Shown: positions 1 to 5,934 of the stretch, one piece after another
Numbering within the stretch: the first letter of the stretch is position 1
How the letters are laid out: each line of letters begins with the position of its first letter
From: an uncultured Collinsella sp.
GTDB taxonomy: Bacteria > Actinomycetota > Coriobacteriia > Coriobacteriales > Coriobacteriaceae
Direction of reading: 5' to 3'
Assembly: GCA_900546455.1 (NCBI GenBank)
Contig: URCS01000084.1
Location: 1-7,356, forward strand
DNA length: 7,356 nucleotides
Program-made: the position numbers and the translations under genes
The notes under the pieces: model-generated
What the model saw: the letters and a program-made list of their open reading frames with translations, nothing else
Database searches by the model: none
What the model was told of the DNA's origin: nothing

Positions 1-1
1 C

Positions 2-112
2 GACCAGGGTCAAAAGCGCCGTCGCCGTCGCCGTTCCCGCAAGCCGCGCCAGGATGGTGGCGAGGGCTCGACCCCGTCTTCGTCCGCACCACAACCGCCC
101 GCCGGCGAATAA
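2..112 (+). CDS. C-terminal end of an unidentified upstream gene (partial)
   Basis: An open frame enters from the left edge and ends at TAA 110-112, giving 36 visible residues. It begins with a very basic block (KRRRRRRSRKPR) and continues into a Gly/Ser/Pro-rich tail ending QPPAGE. Such arginine-rich, low-complexity C-termini are common on RNA-binding proteins, for example DEAD-box helicases and RNases, so a nucleic-acid-binding protein is plausible. No catalytic domain lies inside the window and I cannot name the family. Codon usage is GC-rich like the neighbouring genes. The gene could instead be any protein with a disordered basic tail. Confidence 0.7.
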   Translation, partial: DQGQKRRRRRRSRKPRQDGGEGSTPSSSAPQPPAGE

Positions 113-175
113 CGCCCGCGAGCGGATTTAGCCCGCCTTGCCCCGAGCGCATCGGGGTATCATAGCGCCGAATCA

Positions 176-211
176 ACAACCCTCCCTGCGACCGAACGTA
201 GGGAGGGTTGT
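176..211 (+). promoter_or_regulatory. 15-bp hairpin overlapping the comFC ribosome-binding site
   Basis: Arms 176-190 and 197-211 pair over 15 bp (12 perfect outer base pairs, then one G-U and two GC pairs) around a 6-nt loop, ACCGAA. The 3' arm contains AGGGAGGG (200-207), which is the only good SD for the TTG start at 215. The 5' arm is therefore a perfect anti-SD. The hairpin could be the intrinsic terminator of the upstream gene, since its 3' side and tail are moderately U-rich (GGUUGUGUCUUG), or a translational block on comFC, or both. No clean U-tract follows. A smaller hairpin, CCCCGA/TCGGGG at 141-157, lies just upstream. Confidence 0.6.
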
Positions 212-214
212 GTC

Positions 215-1021
215 TTGAAGAGCCATCTGAACATATTGAGCCGTCTGCAGGGCGCCGGCGCCCTACCGTTTGCGGACGAATTGCTACCGTTTGCCGAGTG
301 GGTGGCACGCGAGGCGCTCGAGGCATTGTCGCCAACACGATGTGCCGGCTGCGAGCGCGCCGGTGCGCTTATTTGCCAAGACTGCCTGACCGCGCTCACG
401 CTCATCGACCCACGTCATAGCTGCACCCGATGCGGCGCCCCGTTTGGGGATTTGCTGTGCACTGAGTGTTCGGTCGAGGGCACGTCCTCGGCAATGGCGG
501 AGGCGCTCGACCGCTGCCTGGCGTGCGCCGTCTATGCGCATCCGCTGCCGCGCATCATTAAAGCGTACAAGGATGCGGGCGAGCGACGTCTGGCTCCGTA
601 TCTGGCGGAGCTGCTCTACGACACCGCCCTGCATGCCCAGGTCGTAGCGCCCGATCGCTATGGAGGTGTGCTGTCCGGTGCGGATGCGGTGGTGTTTGTG
701 CCTGCGACGGCGGTAGCGTTTCGGCGGCGTGGTTTTGATCATATGGAGGCCATTGCGCGCCCATTTTGCGAGCTGTCGGGCGTGCCGTTGCTGGACGCCC
801 TGGTCAAGTACGGCCATGGCGACCAGCGCGAACTCGGTCGTGAGGAGCGCCGCGAGCGTGCCCAAGGCATGTATGAGACGGTTGAGGACGTGCACGGCCG
901 CCACCTGCTGCTTATCGATGACGTTATCACCACGGGCGCGACGATGGCCGCGGCTTCGGCGGAACTCAAGCGCGCCGGCGCTGCGGCAGTCGATGGCCTT
1001 GCTATCGCACGTGTTTGGTAG
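215..1021 (+). CDS. comFC: ComF family protein (phosphoribosyltransferase-like, zinc-ribbon)
   Basis: This 268-residue ComF/ComFC-type protein is of usual length for the family, whose members are linked to DNA uptake during competence and to single-stranded DNA handling. The N-terminal zinc-ribbon region shows four CxxC pairs: C43/C46, C54/C57, C70/C73 and C82/C85. The C-terminal half is a type I phosphoribosyltransferase fold with the PRPP-loop motif LLLIDDVITTGAT at 231-243, and FRRRGFDH before it is typical of ComF. The TTG start at 215 is chosen because AGGGAGGG lies 7 nt upstream. That SD is buried in the hairpin at 176-211. The stop codon is followed after 11 nt by the next gene, suggesting co-transcription. 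Family assignment is secure; a natural-competence role in this organism is only inferred. Confidence 0.93.
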   Translation: MKSHLNILSRLQGAGALPFADELLPFAEWVAREALEALSPTRCAGCERAGALICQDCLTALTLIDPRHSCTRCGAPFGDLLCTECSVEGTSSAMAEALDRCLACAVYAHPLPRIIKAYKDAGERRLAPYLAELLYDTALHAQVVAPDRYGGVLSGADAVVFVPATAVAFRRRGFDHMEAIARPFCELSGVPLLDALVKYGHGDQRELGREERRERAQGMYETVEDVHGRHLLLIDDVITTGATMAAASAELKRAGAAAVDGLAIARVW

Positions 1022-1032
1022 GGGTGATTCAT

Positions 1033-2142
1033 GTGGCGGTAACAATCAGGTGGTGCAACAAACCGACAAAAGAGCAGCTAGCGGCTTCCGTAATCCTAAC
1101 TGGCGCCTCGGCGCTACGCATGATGCGCGCCGAGCGCCGGCAGATGGGCTACATAAGCTGGAAGGACCTTAATCCCGATGAAGAGCGCCGTGTGCTGCGC
1201 ACATCGTCGCCCTCGACCGAGGACATCTATCTTCCCGATTTGGTGCGGATTGGGGCCGCAAGCGGCGAGGCGCAAGAGGATTTGTGCTTGCTGGTAGGGT
1301 CTGCAGCGCAGCGCCGCCGTATTCTTGGCGTGAGCTGGTCCGTATGCTCCGAGTTGCCCGCCGGCTCGATTCTAGAGGTGGAACCGGGGGTGTACAGTCT
1401 ATCTCCCGAGGCCCTTTGCGTAGCCGTCGTGCGCGAGGTCGGCTGCATCCAGGCATTTGCCCTGGCCCAGGAGCTGTGCTCTAAGATTTCACTGAGTGAC
1501 CGCGGGAAGTATCTGCCTCCCTACACCTCGCCTGTCGTGAACAAATTGGCAAAGGACAAAGACCAGCCGCCAGATGTCGGTTACTTTGAGATCGAGTCCG
1601 TGCTGACACCCGATTGCCTGGTAGATTACCTCGCGGCATGCAAGGGGAGCGCGGCCAAGCAGCTGCGGCGGCTGTGTCCCTATCTGTCGGAAAACCTGCT
1701 TTCACCCATGGAGTGCATCATGCTTGCCATGTTTTCGCTTCCGTTTTCCTATGGCGGATTTGCCTGTGGTCCCTTTAAGACCGACTACAAGATCGAGTTC
1801 AACGACCGTGCACAGGCGATCTCGGGGATGCCGCATGTGGATTGCGATGCCTTTCAGGAAGCAGCCCGGTTTGACTTGGAATACAACGGTGAGCTGGGCC
1901 ATTCTTCTCGGAGGGGACGTATCCATGATGAAAAGCGCAACACGGGCTTGATTACTATGGGAATCGAGGTCGCGACGGTCAACAACGAAATGCTCTGTGA
2001 CATGGAAGCGATGGAAGCACTCGCATGGCGCATGCACCAGCGTATGCGAAAGCGGTACCGGAATCGTGTCGATGCCCGCAGGAAAAAGCAAGAGGCGCTG
2101 CTTAACACGCTGCGGGCGTGTTTTGGGCTTAAACCCGCCTAA
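1033..2142 (+). CDS. DUF559/AbiEi-like protein with PD-(D/E)XK-type nuclease fold
   Basis: I start this protein at GTG 1033, giving 369 residues, because AGGGG (1020-1024) lies 8 nt upstream and overlaps the comFC stop. A TTG at 1015 is also in frame but has no SD. The N-terminal part (GASALRMMRAER) and the middle (SILEVEPGVYSLSPEALCVAVV, then SPMECIMLAMFSLPFSYGG) resemble the large family of AbiEi-like/DUF559 proteins common in Coriobacteriia. The C-terminus carries the Vsr-like signature: RFDLEYNGELGH (D281 and E283 from GTG), then R, D, R and MGIEVATV, and a basic tail. DNA cleavage or a role in defence is inferred from the fold only. No partner toxin gene is adjacent. The last 60 residues are lysine/arginine-rich. 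Confidence 0.75.
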   Translation: MAVTIRWCNKPTKEQLAASVILTGASALRMMRAERRQMGYISWKDLNPDEERRVLRTSSPSTEDIYLPDLVRIGAASGEAQEDLCLLVGSAAQRRRILGVSWSVCSELPAGSILEVEPGVYSLSPEALCVAVVREVGCIQAFALAQELCSKISLSDRGKYLPPYTSPVVNKLAKDKDQPPDVGYFEIESVLTPDCLVDYLAACKGSAAKQLRRLCPYLSENLLSPMECIMLAMFSLPFSYGGFACGPFKTDYKIEFNDRAQAISGMPHVDCDAFQEAARFDLEYNGELGHSSRRGRIHDEKRNTGLITMGIEVATVNNEMLCDMEAMEALAWRMHQRMRKRYRNRVDARRKKQEALLNTLRACFGLKPA

Positions 2143-2176
2143 CAATGCTCTGAAACAGGGAGTTGGATATATGCTC

Positions 2177-2393
2177 TGGCCAAAATATAGCAAATATGAG
2201 TACTGCTACAAATTCAGTAACAGTAAAATCAGGGATTTTGGGACTGGAAGATGGGGTAAATTAGAAAGTTATTAAACAAATGTGGAATATCCTGGCATCA
2301 ATCTGACGTTATAGAGCGTGAAAACAGCTTGCAGAGCCAAAAACTCCTGCTACTAAATTGGTAACAGTACTCATATTTGCTATTTTTTGGCCA
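2177..2393. repeat. 217-bp AT-rich element with 47-bp terminal inverted repeats (MITE-like)
   Basis: The left arm 2177-2223 starts TGGCCAAAATATAGC. It matches the reverse complement of the right arm 2347-2393 (ending TTTTTTGGCCA) with five mismatches in 47 bp, and the outer 29 bp have a single mismatch. The inner 21 bp of each arm is a near-palindrome, CTGCTAC-N7-GTAACAG (2203-2223 and 2347-2367), present in the same orientation in both arms. The 123-bp core is AT-rich compared with the flanks and encodes nothing credible. I see no target-site duplication. This looks like a non-autonomous transposable element or a large palindromic repeat; mobility is inferred. It lies between the DUF559-like gene and the ncRNA promoter. 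Confidence 0.7.
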
Positions 2394-2394
2394 C

Positions 2395-2456
2395 GGCACC
2401 CTGAGACGGGTGCCCCGGAGCTCCCCGTAGGGGAGCTCCGGGCTTCATAGGGGCAC
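2395..2456 (+). terminator. Cluster of GC-rich, mutually exclusive hairpins (possible terminator)
   Basis: The core is a perfect 13-bp stem (2414-2426 with 2430-2442, loop GTA). The preceding 7-bp stem 2395-2401/2408-2414 (GGCACCC/GGGTGCC) shares base 2414 with it. GTGCCCC (2410-2416) can also pair with GGGGCAC (2450-2456). No U-tract follows the 13-bp stem, so it is not a canonical intrinsic terminator. It may stop or stabilise the 3' end of the comFC transcript, or insulate the promoter downstream. The stretch 2457-2514 holds nothing else I can support. Confidence 0.4.
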
Positions 2457-2514
2457 GAATAGCCCGCTCCGACCTGCGAAATCTGTACTCGCGATGCGAA
2501 TAACGCCCCTAACC

Positions 2515-2543
2515 TTAAACTTTAGCTTGAACTTAGCTATAAT
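2515..2543 (+). promoter_or_regulatory. Vegetative promoter with perfect -10 box
   Basis: A perfect TATAAT lies at 2538-2543. A weak -35 candidate, TTAAAC (2515-2520), sits 17 bp upstream. The immediate upstream DNA is AT-rich (CTTAAACTTTAGC), which would help promoter opening. The expected transcription start is about 2549-2551. It sits more than 300 bp ahead of the lipoprotein start, so the transcript must begin with a long non-coding leader or a separate RNA. This is the best promoter I can see in the window. Confidence 0.65.
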
Positions 2544-2549
2544 GCGCTA

Positions 2550-2869
2550 CGTTCCTGCCAGGCTGTGGTTGCGGACGGACGAAATGCCCGTCCTAGTCCA
2601 AGACAGACGCGGTCAAAGGGATCCACGTAAGCGACCGCGTGCGCGCGGCGCGATCATGGCGCGTCCTAGATGTAAGCCGCACCGTCCGTTCTACTTTCTT
2701 TGGGGCAATACCGCCTCGCGGGCGAGCGGGTCAGTCGTGAAGGTGGCTGCGGCCTCCCGAGCAAACACCCCGGTGCGCAAGTGTGGGGTCAAATACCAGG
2801 TCAGCTGGTGGGAACAACCTGATATTCCGCGCAACGCACGGATCGTATACGACACAGAAGGCAGGGTAG
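2550..2869 (+). ncRNA. Candidate structured RNA, probably raiA-motif type
   Basis: This stretch follows the TATAAT promoter and lies between comFC and hpf/raiA, where the raiA-motif ncRNA is typically found. By hand it folds into nested helices. A closing stem pairs CCTGCC 2554-2559 with GGCAGG 2860-2865, and can extend as CTAC 2547-2550 with GTAG 2866-2869. Helix 2571-2578/2682-2689 (8 bp, one G-U) encloses a perfect 8-bp hairpin 2607-2614/2633-2640 (ACGCGGTC/GACCGCGT) and a small CGCG hairpin 2649-2663. Further hairpins lie at 2711-2729, 2767-2789 and 2795-2809. CGTCCTAG occurs twice (2589-2596, 2662-2669). The frame is open through here, but the sequence does not read like a protein. The ends are approximate, and I do not remember the family consensus well enough to confirm membership from sequence. 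Confidence 0.55.
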
Positions 2870-2874
2870 TGGAC

Positions 2875-3900
2875 ATGGTGAGGGGCAGCTTGATGCACGC
2901 GGCTCGGTTAGGTGCTGGGACCGCAGCGGTCATCGCCGTTTTGGGCCTGAGCGGATGCGCGTTCAACCCGCTGTCTACGTTCACGACTCCCACGATCGAC
3001 CAGATCGAGTACGAGACCGTCACGCCGGCGGTGTCGGACGACGCCCTGGTCACTCCCGGAACCCTGACGGTCGCTCTCGATACTTCCGATGCGCCGCAGG
3101 CCATGCAGGACGCCGACGGCGAGCTCACGGGGTATGCGGTTGACGCCGCCCGCGCCCTCGCAAGCCGCATGGGCCTTAAGGTCTCCTTTGTCGATGCGTC
3201 TTCGGCAGGTTCCGCGCTCGGCGACAAAAAGGCCGATATCTTTATCGGCGAGATTAACTCCACGGACGGGGACATTAGCTCGCTCGGCACCTGCCTGTAC
3301 GATGCCACTTCCGTGTTCGGTAAAACTAGCGATGGTGGGTCGCTAAGCGTTTCCACCGATACCCTTAACACGTCCACCCTGGGCGTTCAGATGTCCTCGG
3401 CCTCGCAGGAGGCGCTTGCTAAGCAGAGCATCACCGCCAACCAAAAGACCTACTCCAACATCAACGAGTGCTTTGAGGCGCTCGAGTCCGGCGAGGTCGA
3501 CTATGTGATCTGCGACTCCACGGCCGGCGGCTACCTTGCACGCCTGATGAGCGAGGTCTCCTATGTCGGTGCGCTCGAGGCGCCCTCGACGCTTGGTGTT
3601 GCGGGCGCCTCGTCCAATGACGAACTGTGCCGTGCCGTGAGCGACGCCCTCGACGACATCACGGTCGACGGTACGCTCGAGGCAGTCCACTGCGTCTGGT
3701 ATGGCACGATGCCCTACGACCTCACCACTAAGACGGTTTCGGGCGCTAGCGTGCAGCCGGGTGACTCTGAGTCCAGTGAGACCATGTCCTCCGGCAGCGA
3801 GTCCTCCGATTCCAACAATGAGACCGCATCCTCCGAGGACAACTCGTCCAGCCAGGAAGGCACCATCACCGACGACGACATTAACAAACTCAATAGCTAG
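2875..3900 (+). CDS. Solute-binding lipoprotein (SBP_bac_3-like)
   Basis: This is a predicted exported, lipid-anchored binding protein of 341 residues from ATG 2875. The signal peptide has an Arg-bearing n-region (MVRGSLMHAAR), a hydrophobic stretch and the lipobox LSGC, with C28 as the lipidation site. Residues of about 60-290 resemble family 3 periplasmic solute-binding domains: GTLTVALDTSDAPQAM, then GELTGYAVDAARALASRMG, then GEVDYVICD. The C-terminal 50 residues are acidic and Ser-rich, probably a disordered tail. ATG 2875 has AGGG 8 nt upstream; ATG 2893 has AGGGG 7 nt upstream and would still keep the lipobox (C22), so it is a real alternative. The frame is open back to 2494, but that part overlaps the promoter and ncRNA and should not be translated. 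No permease or ATPase gene adjoins, so the ligand and partner are unknown. Confidence 0.85.
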   Translation: MVRGSLMHAARLGAGTAAVIAVLGLSGCAFNPLSTFTTPTIDQIEYETVTPAVSDDALVTPGTLTVALDTSDAPQAMQDADGELTGYAVDAARALASRMGLKVSFVDASSAGSALGDKKADIFIGEINSTDGDISSLGTCLYDATSVFGKTSDGGSLSVSTDTLNTSTLGVQMSSASQEALAKQSITANQKTYSNINECFEALESGEVDYVICDSTAGGYLARLMSEVSYVGALEAPSTLGVAGASSNDELCRAVSDALDDITVDGTLEAVHCVWYGTMPYDLTTKTVSGASVQPGDSESSETMSSGSESSDSNNETASSEDNSSSQEGTITDDDINKLNS

Positions 3901-3966
3901 TTATTGCTAGGGGTGGTGTCTCCTATACGTTGGAAAGGACACTTCTTCACGGTTTCAACACGCACT

Positions 3967-4000
3967 GCCGGGCTTCTCCAATAGGGGAGTCCGGCTTTTT
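3967..4000 (+). terminator. Intrinsic terminator after the lipoprotein gene
   Basis: GCCGG 3967-3971 pairs with CCGGC 3991-3995, and the stem continues inward through CTTCTCC against GGGGAG with a wobble or small bulge. TTTTT follows at 3996-4000. It lies 66 bp after the lipoprotein stop and separates that unit from hpf. Confidence 0.85.
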
Positions 4001-4217
4001 CATCCCTATAAAACCAGCAGGTCAAAGCTAATTTTCGGGACCAAATACAAATCTGTCGGCTCCCTCCTATAGCGCACTTTGCCACAGAAAAGTGCGAGAC
4101 TTCGGTATGCGGTATCAAGCAATCGTTATTCGGGTCTTTAGGAATCCGCGTGATTAAATACACGGCAATGGGTACATAGCCAGTACGGTAAGTCCCCGAG
4201 GCAGATTGGAGCCACGT
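4001..4217 (+). promoter_or_regulatory. hpf leader region with an 8-bp dyad
   Basis: This non-coding stretch between the terminator and hpf must hold the hpf promoter. TATAAA at 4007-4012 is the best -10-like word, but it has no recognisable -35 because the terminator occupies that place. A perfect 8-bp stem, CGCACTTT 4073-4080 with AAAGTGCG 4089-4096 around an 8-nt loop, lies about 120 bp before the start codon. No U-tract follows it. A short CGTG/CACG dyad lies near 4150-4164. I see no riboswitch class that I recognise. Confidence 0.4.
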
Positions 4218-4802
4218 ATGGATATCAAGGTTTCTGGACGCAAGACGACGGTAACCGATGCTCTGCGTGCGCATGTGGATGAGAAGATCGGCGAGGCGCT
4301 CAAGGTTTTCGATATCGAGCCCATGACGGTCGACGTTGTACTTCGCTATGAGAAGAACCCCTCGAACCCCAACCCGGCAATCGTCGAGGTCACGGTTCGT
4401 GCCCGCGGTTCGGTGATTCGCGTTGCCGAGCACGGTGCAGATATGTACGCCGCCATCGACCTCTCCGCCGATAAGGTCACCCGCCAGCTGCGCAAGTTCA
4501 AGACCAAGGTCGTGGACAACCGCCAGGGCGGTGCCAGCGCCGCGGATGTCGCGCCGGTCGAGCGCGTCGAGGATCTGGCCGACCTGCTGCTGCCCGAGGA
4601 GGAGGACGACCTGCTCGTCCGCGAGAAGGTTATCGACGTCACCCCGATGACTGAGGAGCAGGCGCTGGTGCAGACCGATCTGCTCGGCCACGACTTCTAC
4701 GTGTTCGAGAACGCGACGACCGGCCTTATCAATGTGGTGTATCACCGTAAGAATGGTGGATATGGCATCATCAAGCCCCGCATCGAAACACTTGACGAGT
4801 AA
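4218..4802 (+). CDS. hpf: Long-form ribosome hibernation promoting factor
   Basis: HPF/RaiA (194 residues) binds the 30S decoding region in stressed or stationary cells and shuts down translation; the long form also dimerises ribosomes into 100S particles. Residues 1 to about 105 form the RaiA/S30AE domain (MDIKVSGRKTTVTDALRAHV, then VEVTVRARG, and the basic TRQLRKFKTKV). Residues of about 106-137 are an acidic linker with EEEDD. Residues 138-194 are the dimerisation domain (VIDVTPMTEEQALVQTDLLG, FYVFENATTGLINVVYHR, GGYGIIKP). ATG 4218 is chosen because GGAG lies 6 nt upstream; a TTG at 4206 has none. The gene lies downstream of comFC and the candidate raiA-motif RNA, and terminators on both sides suggest a monocistronic unit. 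Assignment is firm. Confidence 0.97.
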   Translation: MDIKVSGRKTTVTDALRAHVDEKIGEALKVFDIEPMTVDVVLRYEKNPSNPNPAIVEVTVRARGSVIRVAEHGADMYAAIDLSADKVTRQLRKFKTKVVDNRQGGASAADVAPVERVEDLADLLLPEEEDDLLVREKVIDVTPMTEEQALVQTDLLGHDFYVFENATTGLINVVYHRKNGGYGIIKPRIETLDE

Positions 4803-4831
4803 AATACGTTAACTTGCATGAGTTAACGGTT

Positions 4832-4864
4832 GGCGGCCATCCCATGCGGGTGGCCGCCTTTTTT
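4832..4864 (+). terminator. Intrinsic terminator after hpf
   Basis: GGCGGCCA (4832-4839) pairs perfectly with TGGCCGCC (4851-4858), and inner CCC/GGG pairs close an ATGC loop with one bulged T. T6 follows (4859-4864). An 8-bp perfect dyad, CGTTAACT 4807-4814 with AGTTAACG 4821-4828, stands just before it. The degV SD begins only 4 nt after the T-tract. Confidence 0.92.
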
Positions 4865-4882
4865 ACGTAAGGAGTCGCTTTG

Positions 4883-5836
4883 ATGGACAAGGCTGCATCT
4901 ACCGGCCATTCGGACCGTTGCCGCATCGTCGTCGATACCTGCTGCGACTTTAGTCCCGAGGTCGCCGCGAACCTCGATGTCGATATCCTGGGTTTCCCCT
5001 TCATTATCGATGGCGAAGAGCGCACGGATGACATCTGGTCGAGCATGAGCCCTAAGGAGTTCTACGACCGCATGCGCGCCGGTGCCCGCGTGTCCACCTC
5101 GGCTGTGTCGCTCGGTCGCTATATCGAGTTCTTTACCGAGTGCGCCAAAGAGGGCACGCCCACGGTCTACCTGTGCTTTACCTCGGCGCTGTCGTCGAGC
5201 TACAACTCCGCGTGCCAGGCGGCAGATGCCGTGCGCGCCGAGTATCCCAACTTTGAGCTCTACGTGGTCGACAACGCCCTGCCCTGCGCGACCGGCGAGC
5301 TCCTGGCGCTTGAGGCCGTGCGCCAGCGTTCGGCGGGGCTGACCGCCAAGCAGCTGGTCGATTGGGCAAACGAGGCCAAGACCTACGTGCACGGTTACTT
5401 TACGCTCGAGAGCTTCGATGCGCTGGCTGCCGGCGGCCGCATTCCGCCCGCGGCGGCGCAGCTCACGGCAAAGCTCGACGTCAAGCCCGAGCTCTCCTAC
5501 GACCTGGCCGGCTCGCTGTCGCTGATCGGCGTCAACCGCGGCCGCAAGAAGGCGCTCAAGTCCATCCTCAAGTCTTTCCGCGAGAACTACGTGCCCGACC
5601 GCACCATGCCCATCGCCATCATGACGGCCGATGCCGAGAAGGATGGTGACTGGCTCGAGGCCGCCGTTCGCAAGGAGGAGGGCTGCGCCGACGTCACGAT
5701 TATCCGTAGTTCCGTCGGTCCTACCATCGGCTCGCACGTGGGGCCCGGCATGGTGGCACTTGCGTTTTGGGGTAAGAACCGCGCCGAGAAAGCCTCGCTT
5801 TCCGACCGCATCGCTCGCCGCGTGCGCGGGCAGTAG
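4883..5836 (+). CDS. DegV family fatty-acid-binding protein
   Basis: This 317-residue DegV-fold protein belongs to a family that binds long-chain fatty acids; FakB members present the fatty acid to the kinase FakA for phosphorylation. Visible family landmarks are IVVDTCCDFSPE near the N-terminus, the serine loop VSTSAVS (70-76), FTSALSSSYNSA (99-110), VDNALPCATGELL, GGRIPPAAA (184-192), KPELSYDLAGSLSLIGVNRG, and HVGPG (285-289) near the C-terminus. ATG 4883 has AAGGAG 8 nt upstream and is preferred over TTG 4880. The serine loop reads TSAVS where many FakB proteins have TSQPS, so ligand or function could differ. No fakA is adjacent. The gene starts 18 nt beyond the hpf terminator, so its own promoter is not obvious. 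Confidence 0.92.
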   Translation: MDKAASTGHSDRCRIVVDTCCDFSPEVAANLDVDILGFPFIIDGEERTDDIWSSMSPKEFYDRMRAGARVSTSAVSLGRYIEFFTECAKEGTPTVYLCFTSALSSSYNSACQAADAVRAEYPNFELYVVDNALPCATGELLALEAVRQRSAGLTAKQLVDWANEAKTYVHGYFTLESFDALAAGGRIPPAAAQLTAKLDVKPELSYDLAGSLSLIGVNRGRKKALKSILKSFRENYVPDRTMPIAIMTADAEKDGDWLEAAVRKEEGCADVTIIRSSVGPTIGSHVGPGMVALAFWGKNRAEKASLSDRIARRVRGQ

Positions 5837-5934
5837 GCAAGCGATGCGTCCGTAATCGCCCTCGACTCACAGCCCAAACGCTGGCACCGAGTATTCAACC
5901 TGGTAATAACCCCCAACCCAAAAGGAAAGGTTTC

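Noticed and set aside
138..163. Possible comFC promoter TTGCCC/TATCAT
   Set aside because: The spacing is only 14 bp and both boxes are imperfect, so I could not support it.
284..1045. Minus-strand open frame opposite comFC (253 codons)
   Set aside because: The plus strand encodes ComF with intact zinc and PRPP motifs; the reverse frame is a shadow.
2143..2493. Small protein gene in the AT-rich interval
   Set aside because: Only short frames overlapping the inverted repeats are present, without a credible SD or protein-like composition.
2550..2870. RNase P RNA, tmRNA or SRP RNA in the non-coding interval
   Set aside because: I looked for their conserved signatures (RNase P core around GAGGAAAGTCC, tmRNA tRNA-like ends, SRP GGAAG tetraloop region) and did not find them.
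3897..4745. Minus-strand open frame opposite hpf and its leader (282 codons)
   Set aside because: It overlaps a firm hpf gene and two plus-strand signals, and resembles no protein family.
4823..5737. Minus-strand open frame opposite degV (304 codons)
   Set aside because: Its translation shows no family motif, whereas the plus strand encodes a clear DegV protein over the same bases.
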